Below are positions 12,673 to 17,445 of a stretch of 17,445 bases of DNA, one piece after another. Source of the DNA: Thermoleophilia bacterium (GTDB taxonomy: Bacteria > Actinomycetota > Thermoleophilia > Gaiellales > Gaiellaceae); NCBI GenBank assembly GCA_013362295.1, contig JABFWJ010000282.1, positions 1-17,445 of the forward strand. Reading direction: 5' to 3'. Below the pieces are notes generated by a model. The model searched no databases. It worked only from the letters and a program-made list of their open reading frames with translations, and was not told where the DNA came from. Position 1 is the first letter of the stretch. Each line of letters begins with the position of its first letter. A program made the position numbers and the translations under genes.

Positions 12673-13362
12673 CTAGGCGACACCGTTCGCCGAGCCGACG
12701 CGTTCCACGACCACCTGCGGGATCCGTGCGCGCGGGGAGAGACGCAGGCACATCCGCACGATCTCCGCGCAGTCCTCGGGCTGGATCATCTCGTCGTGGG
12801 CCAGCCCCGTCCACTGAGCCATTGGCGTGTCGACGAAGCCGGGGCAGATCGCGATTGCGCGTACACCGTCGCCGTCGAGCTCGGCGTTCTGCGAGCGCGT
12901 GAGCGCGATCACCGCGGCCTTCGTCGCGCCGTAGACGGTCAGGCCGGGCGCCGGCGCCGTGCCGGCGATCGATGCGAGGTTGACAATCCAGCCCTTCGAC
13001 CGCTTGAGGTGGGGGATCGCCTCCCGGCTGACGATCAGCAGGCCGCGCAGGTTGACGCCGAGCTGCAGGTCGACGTGCTTCGCCTGCAGCGACTCGACTG
13101 TTCCTGCGATGCCGAGCCCGGCGGAATTGACGAGCACGTCCAGACCGCCGAAGCGCTCGGCGTGGTCGGCGACGACGCGAATGCAGTCCTCTTCCTTGCT
13201 CATGTCCGCCGCGAGGGCGCGGGCGCCGAGCTCGGCCGCGGCGGCCTCGATCTTCTCTTTCGTGCGCGAGGCGAGCGTCAGGTCGAATCCCTCGCCGCGC
13301 AGCATGCGCGCGATCGCCAGGCCGATCCCCGACGAGCCGCCGGTCACGAGTGCGCTCGGCAT
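12673..13362 (-). CDS. Short-chain dehydrogenase/reductase (SDR)
   Basis: A 229-aa classical SDR, an NAD(P)-dependent oxidoreductase of unknown substrate. It has the cofactor motif TGGSSGIG at 8-15, VNSAG (NNAG-like), the catalytic Ser in NLASIAGTAP, and YGATK for the YxxxK pair, followed by CPGFVDTPM. ASRTKEK after the second strand (Arg rather than an acidic residue) leans towards NADP(H). ATG 13362 gives MPSALVTGG, the normal SDR start, with TAGGGT seven bases upstream (13370-13375) as a leaderless -10. It diverges from selD and converges on the UbiB-like gene across two palindromic repeats. Confidence 0.92.
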   Translation of the reverse strand: MPSALVTGGSSGIGLAIARMLRGEGFDLTLASRTKEKIEAAAAELGARALAADMSKEEDCIRVVADHAERFGGLDVLVNSAGLGIAGTVESLQAKHVDLQLGVNLRGLLIVSREAIPHLKRSKGWIVNLASIAGTAPAPGLTVYGATKAAVIALTRSQNAELDGDGVRAIAICPGFVDTPMAQWTGLAHDEMIQPEDCAEIVRMCLRLSPRARIPQVVVERVGSANGVA

Positions 13363-13369
13363 ACGTTCG

Positions 13370-13375
13370 ACCCTA
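13370..13375 (-). promoter_or_regulatory. -10-like box TAGGGT for the SDR gene
   Basis: On the minus strand TAGGGT lies seven bases before ATG 13362, the leaderless spacing. No ribosome binding site is present. Confidence 0.4.
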
Positions 13376-13431
13376 AAGGAGTCCGGGTCCGCGGTGCGAA
13401 TGGGGCGTGGCATCACGTTCCTCTCCCCTGT

Positions 13432-13455
13432 GACGGCGGCCCTCGGGCCGCCGTC
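13432..13455. promoter_or_regulatory. Perfect 11-bp inverted repeat upstream of selD
   Basis: GACGGCGGCCC (13432-13442), two bases, and GGGCCGCCGTC (13445-13455) form a perfect palindrome. It ends six bases before the TAAGGT box of selD, so it covers the spacer and -35 region of that promoter: an operator, or less likely a terminator. Confidence 0.45.
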
Positions 13456-13461
13456 GCCGTC

Positions 13462-13467
13462 TAAGGT
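13462..13467 (+). promoter_or_regulatory. -10-like box TAAGGT for selD
   Basis: TAAGGT lies six bases before GTG 13474 and no ribosome binding site is present, suggesting a leaderless selD transcript. Confidence 0.4.
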
Positions 13468-13473
13468 CCAGAC

Positions 13474-14475
13474 GTGAAGCTCACGGATCTCGCGACGGCG
13501 GGCGGCTGTGCTGCGAAGTACTCGGCGTCGCGCCTCGAGGAGCTGCTGCGCGGGTTCGTTCCCGCGGAGGCCGAGAACCTGCTCGTCGGCCTCGACCCGG
13601 CCGACGACGCCGCGGTCTACCGGCTCGACGACGAACGCGCGCTCGTGTTCACGATCGACTTCTTCCCGCCGATCGTCGACGATCCCGACGACTTCGGCAC
13701 GATCGCTGCGACGAACGCGCTCAACGACGTGTTCGCGATGGGCGGCGTCCCGCTGCTCGCGCTGTCTGTCGCCGCGCTGCCGGAGGAGCTTCCGACGGAG
13801 ACGGTGCGCGCGATCTTCGACGGAGCCGAGCGCCAGGTGCGCGCGGCGGGGGCGCTGCTGGCCGGCGGCCACACGATTCGCGACGCCGAGCCGAAATACG
13901 GCCTCGCGGTCGTCGGAACGGTGGCGCCGGACGGGGTCTGGCCGAAGGCGGGTGCGCGGCCGGGCGACGCGCTCTACCTGACGAAGCCGCTCGGCACGGC
14001 GCTCGTGCTCGGGGGCGCCAAACGCGGCCTCGCCGATGCGGCCGAGGCGGTCGCCTGGATGCGGGTGCTCAACCGCGATGCGGCCGACGTGCTGCGGCGC
14101 CTGACGCCGAACGCGGTCACCGACGTGACGGGGTTCGGGCTGCTCGGGCATGCGCACGAGATGGCGACGCGGAGCGGCGTCCGCCTGAGTGTCGACGCCG
14201 AGCGGCTGCCCGCTCTCGACGGTGCGCTCGACGCGGCGCGCGCGGGCGTCTCGACCGCAGGCACGCGCAACAACCGTGCCTATGCGGTGGTCGAGATAGG
14301 CGACGTCGCGCCGGAGCTGGTGGAGCTCGCGTACGACCCGCAGACTGCGGGCGGGTTGCTGATCTCGCTGCCGCGCGAGCACGGCCCCGCGCTCGAGGCC
14401 GAGTTCGCCGCTGCAGGGCTCTTCCTCGCGCGGATCGGTAGGGTCGTGGAAGGATCGGGGACCGCGCTGATTTAG
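13474..14475 (+). CDS. selD: Selenide, water dikinase (selenophosphate synthetase), Cys form
   Basis: SelD makes selenophosphate from selenide and ATP, the selenium donor for selenocysteine, selenouridine or selenium-dependent hydroxylases. The 333-aa protein aligns through its length with E. coli SelD: GGCAAK at 10-15 supplies the catalytic Cys12 and Lys15 (E. coli Cys17/Lys20), then DDAAVY, TIDFFPPIVDDPDDFG, IAATNALNDVFAMGG, LAGGH, LTKPLG, TDVTGFGLLGHAHEM and DPQTAGGLL. The active residue is a cysteine codon, not an in-frame TGA, so it is not itself a selenoprotein. Start is GTG 13474, supported by the TAAGGT box. No selA, selB or tRNA-Sec gene is in the window, so the fate of the selenophosphate is unknown. 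Confidence 0.95.
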   Translation: MKLTDLATAGGCAAKYSASRLEELLRGFVPAEAENLLVGLDPADDAAVYRLDDERALVFTIDFFPPIVDDPDDFGTIAATNALNDVFAMGGVPLLALSVAALPEELPTETVRAIFDGAERQVRAAGALLAGGHTIRDAEPKYGLAVVGTVAPDGVWPKAGARPGDALYLTKPLGTALVLGGAKRGLADAAEAVAWMRVLNRDAADVLRRLTPNAVTDVTGFGLLGHAHEMATRSGVRLSVDAERLPALDGALDAARAGVSTAGTRNNRAYAVVEIGDVAPELVELAYDPQTAGGLLISLPREHGPALEAEFAAAGLFLARIGRVVEGSGTALI

Positions 14476-14486
14476 GTCTGCCGGTG

Positions 14487-14520
14487 GAGGGCTGCTGGTC
14501 GAGGGCTGCTGATCGAGGGC
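14487..14520 (+). repeat. Short 14-bp tandem repeat in the ctaA promoter region
   Basis: GAGGGCTGCTGGTC (14487-14500) is followed at once by GAGGGCTGCTGATC (14501-14514) and a partial third copy GAGGGC (14515-14520) that runs into the TACAGT box. The array lies between the selD stop and ctaA, where the -35 region of the ctaA promoter should be. Confidence 0.65.
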
Positions 14521-14526
14521 TACAGT
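14521..14526 (+). promoter_or_regulatory. -10-like box TACAGT for ctaA
   Basis: TACAGT lies six bases before ATG 14533, with no ribosome binding site, suggesting a leaderless transcript independent of selD. Confidence 0.45.
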
Positions 14527-14532
14527 GCGGCG

Positions 14533-15402
14533 ATGGACGCCAGTGCGCCGCAGCTCGCTCGCCTGCGCGGGTTCTCGGTCTCGGCGCAAGCGCTCCGGCG
14601 GCTGACGACGGCGAACGCGGTGATGCTCGTCCTGATCGTCGCGACCGGCGCAACGGTGCGGCTCACGGGCTCGGGTCTCGGCTGTGAGCACTGGCCGGGT
14701 TGCGAGCCGCACCACTTCCAGCCGAAGAGCTTCCACTCCTACATCGAGTTCTCGAACCGCGTCTTCGCGTTCTTCACGATCGTCGTCACGCTGCTGACGT
14801 GGGCCCTCGCGCGCGGCCGCCGGCGGCTTGCGTTTGCGATCTTCCTCGGCACGCTCCTGCAGGCGCCCCTCGGCGCGCTCACCGTGCACTTCGGCTTGAA
14901 CCCGTGGCTCGTCCTCTCGCACTTCCTGCTCTCGGTGGTCGTGCTGACCCTCGGTGTCGTGCTGGCGCTCGAGGTGCGCGGCCGCGAGCGGACGCGGCTG
15001 CCCGCGTGGGTGCCGCGGCTCGGCCTGCTCGTCGCCGCGGCGGGCGCCGTCCTCGTGGTCAGTGGAACCCTTGCGACCGCCGCCGGGCCGCACCCCGGTA
15101 GCACCGTCGTGCGGCGGCTGTGGTCGTTCGAGCCTGCGGTCTACTGGCACGTGCGCGCGACGGCCGTGTTCGGGATCGCGTTCCTGGTGCTGCTCGTCTG
15201 GCTCGTTCGTCACGGCGCACCGCAGGTGCGCGGCGCACTCGTCCTGCTCGGGCTGCTCGGCGTCCAGATGGCGATCGGCGAGACGCAATACCGGACGCAC
15301 CTGCCGTGGTGGCTCGTACTCGTCCACGTCGCGACGGCGGTCACCGTCTGGGCGGCGATCACGGCATTCGTCTACAGCCTCTGGCGGCCGGCGGCCGCGT
15401 AG
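14533..15402 (+). CDS. ctaA: Heme A synthase (COX15/CtaA)
   Basis: CtaA oxidises the C8 methyl of heme O to the formyl group of heme A, the cofactor of aa3-type cytochrome oxidases. The 289-aa membrane protein has about eight hydrophobic helices. After helix 1 (IVATGATVRLTGSGLGCEHWPGC) comes the CtaA extracytoplasmic loop with the Cys51/Cys57 pair, and then FHSYIEFSNRVFAF, which carries a heme-ligand His and the conserved Glu and Arg. Further heme-ligand histidines are in LVLSHFLLS and, in the C-terminal half, WHVRATAV and LVHVATAVTVW. The heme O synthase gene ctaB is not in this window. TACAGT six bases before the ATG suggests its own leaderless promoter. SCO1 (10298-10903) serves the same enzyme. 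Confidence 0.94.
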   Translation: MDASAPQLARLRGFSVSAQALRRLTTANAVMLVLIVATGATVRLTGSGLGCEHWPGCEPHHFQPKSFHSYIEFSNRVFAFFTIVVTLLTWALARGRRRLAFAIFLGTLLQAPLGALTVHFGLNPWLVLSHFLLSVVVLTLGVVLALEVRGRERTRLPAWVPRLGLLVAAAGAVLVVSGTLATAAGPHPGSTVVRRLWSFEPAVYWHVRATAVFGIAFLVLLVWLVRHGAPQVRGALVLLGLLGVQMAIGETQYRTHLPWWLVLVHVATAVTVWAAITAFVYSLWRPAAA

Positions 15403-15405
15403 GAT
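15400..15405 (+). promoter_or_regulatory. -10-like box TAGGAT for the PAC2-family gene
   Basis: TAGGAT overlaps the TAG stop of ctaA and lies six bases before ATG 15412. No ribosome binding site is present, so a leaderless start is likely, though read-through from ctaA is also possible. Confidence 0.35.
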
Positions 15406-15411
15406 GGATCG

Positions 15412-16302
15412 ATGGCGGACGAGCTTCGCATCGACTCGCATCCACGGCTCGAGCGGCCCGTCATGATCGCGGCGTTCCGCGGCTGGAACGACGGCGGCCA
15501 GGGCGCGTCGCTTGCCGGTGCGTATCTCGCGCGCGCGTGGTCGGCGGTCGAGTTCGCCTCGATCGACCCTGAGAACTTCTACGATTTCCAGGCGACACGG
15601 CCGATGGTCTCGCTGGTCGAAGGCCACGTACGGCAGATCGACTGGCCCGAGAACACGTTCCTGCACGCGCCGCTCCCGGGTGGCGGCCGGGACGCGATCA
15701 TCATGCTCGGCGTCGAGCCGAATCTGCGCTGGCGCAGCTTCTGCGCTCACGTCACCGACGTGGCACGTCAGTTCGAGGTCGAGCTCGTCGTGACCCTCGG
15801 CGCCCTGCTCGCGGACGTTCCGCACACGCGGCCGGCTCCCGTGACGGGCAGTGCGACCGATCCGGAGCTGATCGAGAAGCTCGGGCTGCAGGCCTCGCGC
15901 TACGAGGGGCCGACCGGCGTCGTCGGCGTCCTGCACGACGCGTGCGGCCGCGCGGGCATCGCGTCGGCGAGCCTCTGGGCGGCCGTTCCGCACTATGTCT
16001 CGCTCACGCCTTCACCGCGTGCAGCGAAGGCGCTCGTCGACCGGCTCGCCGATCTCCTCGGCGCCGACGTCAACACGGCGGAGCTCGACGAGGCCGCGGA
16101 CGCATACGCTCAGCAGGTGAGCGAGGCCGTGTCGGCCGACGAGGAGACCTCGGCGTACGTCCAGGACCTTGAACGCCGCGTCGACGAGCTCGCCGAGGAA
16201 GCCGACATCCCCTCCGGCGACTCGATCGCCGCCGAGCTGACGCGCTATCTGCGCCAGCGGGACAAGGACCAGGGCGACGACGACGTCGCCCGCGGCCAGT
16301 AA
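15412..16302 (+). CDS. PAC2-family (proteasome assembly chaperone 2-like) protein
   Basis: A 296-aa soluble protein of the PAC2 family, common in Actinomycetota and archaea. Visible marks are MIAAFRGWNDGGQGAS near the N terminus, FYDFQATRPMVSLVEGHVRQIDWPENTF, DAIIMLGVEPNLRWRSF, and LGALLADVPHTRPAPVTGSA. The C terminus is acidic and helical (ELDEAADAYAQQVSEAV … YVQDLERRVDELAEE), perhaps a coiled coil. By analogy with eukaryotic PAC2 it may help assemble proteasome-like complexes, but bacterial members lack a settled function. It starts ten bases after ctaA and converges on the DipZ-like gene with only 15 bases between stops. Confidence 0.9.
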   Translation: MADELRIDSHPRLERPVMIAAFRGWNDGGQGASLAGAYLARAWSAVEFASIDPENFYDFQATRPMVSLVEGHVRQIDWPENTFLHAPLPGGGRDAIIMLGVEPNLRWRSFCAHVTDVARQFEVELVVTLGALLADVPHTRPAPVTGSATDPELIEKLGLQASRYEGPTGVVGVLHDACGRAGIASASLWAAVPHYVSLTPSPRAAKALVDRLADLLGADVNTAELDEAADAYAQQVSEAVSADEETSAYVQDLERRVDELAEEADIPSGDSIAAELTRYLRQRDKDQGDDDVARGQ

Positions 16303-16317
16303 TCGGCTGCGCGCGGC

Positions 16318-17445
16318 CTAGCCGAACGTGAACGAGTAGGCCTGCACGCCGGGCGTGAAGCGCAGCTCGAGCAGTGCGTTCCGCGCCAGGGACTTCGCCG
16401 CGCGCACCGTGTAGAGCTTCTCAGCGTCGACGCGCAGCGTCTTCGTGTGCTTGCCGTCGATCAGCACCTGCACGGCACCGCGGCCGCCTAGGACGATGTA
16501 GACGTCCCTCGCCTGGAACTCGAGCCGGAGTCGTGCGCCGGGGCCGGCGGTGATCTCCTCCGACCCGACCCGCCACGTGCCGTCGTACGAGAACGCGTTC
16601 GCAAACAGTCGGTTCGCGAAGCGGTAGTGCGCCCGCTCGTCCGGCACGATCTGCGTGCCCGTGTAGTTGCCGATGCGTGCGTATCCGAGGTACGTCTCGG
16701 GCGTCAGCGCCTCGGTGGGTGTCATGTCGGGGAACTGCTGCGCCCGTTTGCCCCGCACCGAGAGCAGGCGGCGGATCAGCGACTCGGTTCGCGGATACTC
16801 GCCTTCCCCGAAATGCGTGTGGCGGATGCGGCCGGCGCGGTCGATCAGGTACTCGGCGGGCCAGTACTGGTTGGCGTAGTTGTCCCACGTCTTGAAGCGG
16901 TTGTCCTGCACGACCGGGTACCGGATGCCGAGCCTCCTCACCGCTGCGCGCACGTTCGAGGTGACGTGCTCGAACGCAAACTCCGGTGTGTGCACGCCGA
17001 GGATCACGAGCCCGCGCTTGCGGTACGTCGCGTCCCATGCCTTCAGGTGCGGCAGCGTGCGCAGACAGTTGATGCACGAGTACGTCCAGAAGTCGATCAG
17101 CACGACCTTGCCGCGCAGTTGCGCGATCGTCAGCGGCTTCGAGTTGATCCACGCGCCGTCGGGATGCAACGCGGGCGCGGCCCCGTAGTCGGGCAGCCCG
17201 TTCCTCGTCGTGCGCCTTGCGGTGAGTATCTCGCCGCCGCCGCGCACCTTCGCGAGCTCGCGCCGCGCCGACGAGCTCGACTCGACCTTCTTCTGCAGGA
17301 ACGTCGTGTATCCCGGCGTCAGCTGCGCGAGCCGGTCGTCGAGATGCAAGACGAGCCCGAGTGCGACCAGGGCGATCACGACACCGGAGCCGAGGCCGAC
17401 GCGTTCGGCGTGCGCGCGGATGCGGGCGCCGGCCTCGCGCCCTCC
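16318..17445 (-). CDS. DipZ-like CcdA-thioredoxin-CBM-like protein (5' end outside window)
   Basis: The frame is open to the right edge, so the N terminus is missing. The visible part begins with the end of a membrane domain (HAERVGLGSG then VVIALVALGLVLHL), then a linker resembling DipZ (LTPGYTTFLQKKVESSSSA), a TlpA-like thioredoxin domain with the redox motif WTYSCINC (17077-17065 region), PEFAFEHV and the cis-Pro-region WPAEYLID, and a C-terminal beta-rich domain (from about FANRLFANAFSYDGTW to the end) like the carbohydrate-binding-type module of Mycobacterium DipZ. Such proteins pass electrons across the membrane to extracytoplasmic disulfides, for example in cytochrome c or oxidase maturation. 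A GTG at 17379 would give a truncated form, but it falls inside the last membrane helix, so I treat the gene as continuing rightward. Confidence 0.88.
   Translation of the reverse strand, partial: GGREAGARIRAHAERVGLGSGVVIALVALGLVLHLDDRLAQLTPGYTTFLQKKVESSSSARRELAKVRGGGEILTARRTTRNGLPDYGAAPALHPDGAWINSKPLTIAQLRGKVVLIDFWTYSCINCLRTLPHLKAWDATYRKRGLVILGVHTPEFAFEHVTSNVRAAVRRLGIRYPVVQDNRFKTWDNYANQYWPAEYLIDRAGRIRHTHFGEGEYPRTESLIRRLLSVRGKRAQQFPDMTPTEALTPETYLGYARIGNYTGTQIVPDERAHYRFANRLFANAFSYDGTWRVGSEEITAGPGARLRLEFQARDVYIVLGGRGAVQVLIDGKHTKTLRVDAEKLYTVRAAKSLARNALLELRFTPGVQAYSFTFG

Noticed and set aside
14487..14520. CRISPR-like repeats
   Set aside because: The repeat units are 14 bp and directly adjacent with no spacers, and no cas genes are present.
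12673..15993. A very long (1106-codon) open frame on the minus strand
   Set aside because: Only the last 229 codons (from ATG 13362) encode a recognisable protein, the SDR. The rest is arginine- and histidine-rich antisense of selD, ctaA and the PAC2 gene, an artefact of high GC.

Overview
High-G+C window (roughly 70% GC by eye) of compact bacterial chromosome, very probably Actinomycetota; a deep lineage such as Thermoleophilia (Gaiellales/Solirubrobacterales) is my best guess. The reasons are a PAC2-family protein, a DipZ-type CcdA-thioredoxin protein, an actinobacterial-style SCO1/CtaA pair, frequent GTG/TTG starts, and many genes with a TAnnnT -10 box only 6-7 nt before the start codon (leaderless style). 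No tRNA, rRNA, CRISPR array, IS element or phage gene is visible.

Layout. 1-1476 (+): tail of an upstream gene, a Mug DNA glycosylase fused to a Nudix hydrolase, and a CopD-like membrane protein. 1475-1627: convergent junction with dispersed palindromic repeats. 6258-1630 (-): acyl-CoA synthetase, SGNH esterase/acyltransferase, a gap holding an opposite-strand remnant of a fuconate-dehydratase-like enolase, a 79-aa membrane protein, and glutamine-dependent NAD+ synthetase. 6275-8366 (+): operator/promoter, DHA2 (14-TM) efflux pump and its TetR repressor. 8367-8725: no protein gene, but a complete-looking minus-strand transcription unit (TTGACA-N17-TACAGT promoter, about 210 nt of stem-loops, GC hairpin plus T8), a candidate small RNA divergent from the next gene. 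8726-10242 (+): XRE-TPR regulator followed by a 38-aa secreted-peptide-like ORF. 10298-10903 (-): SCO1 lipoprotein. 10969-12561 (+): UbiB/ABC1 kinase-like protein. 12582-12660: second palindromic-repeat cluster at a convergent junction. 12673-13362 (-): SDR oxidoreductase. 13474-16302 (+): SelD, CtaA (heme A synthase), PAC2 protein. 16318-17445 (-): DipZ-like protein running off the right edge.

How the genes work together. SCO1, CtaA, the DipZ-like thiol-redox protein and perhaps the CopD-like protein point to cytochrome oxidase and extracytoplasmic protein maturation. The efflux/TetR pair is a self-regulated resistance cassette. The most interesting part is 8382-10242: a TPR regulator of the kind that senses peptides, a short exported-peptide-like ORF 17 nt behind it with a strong ribosome binding site, and a divergent structured RNA whose promoter overlaps direct repeats that could be the regulator's operator. 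Together they make a candidate peptide-signalling (RRNPP-like) module with an RNA output; this is inference from sequence and needs expression data.
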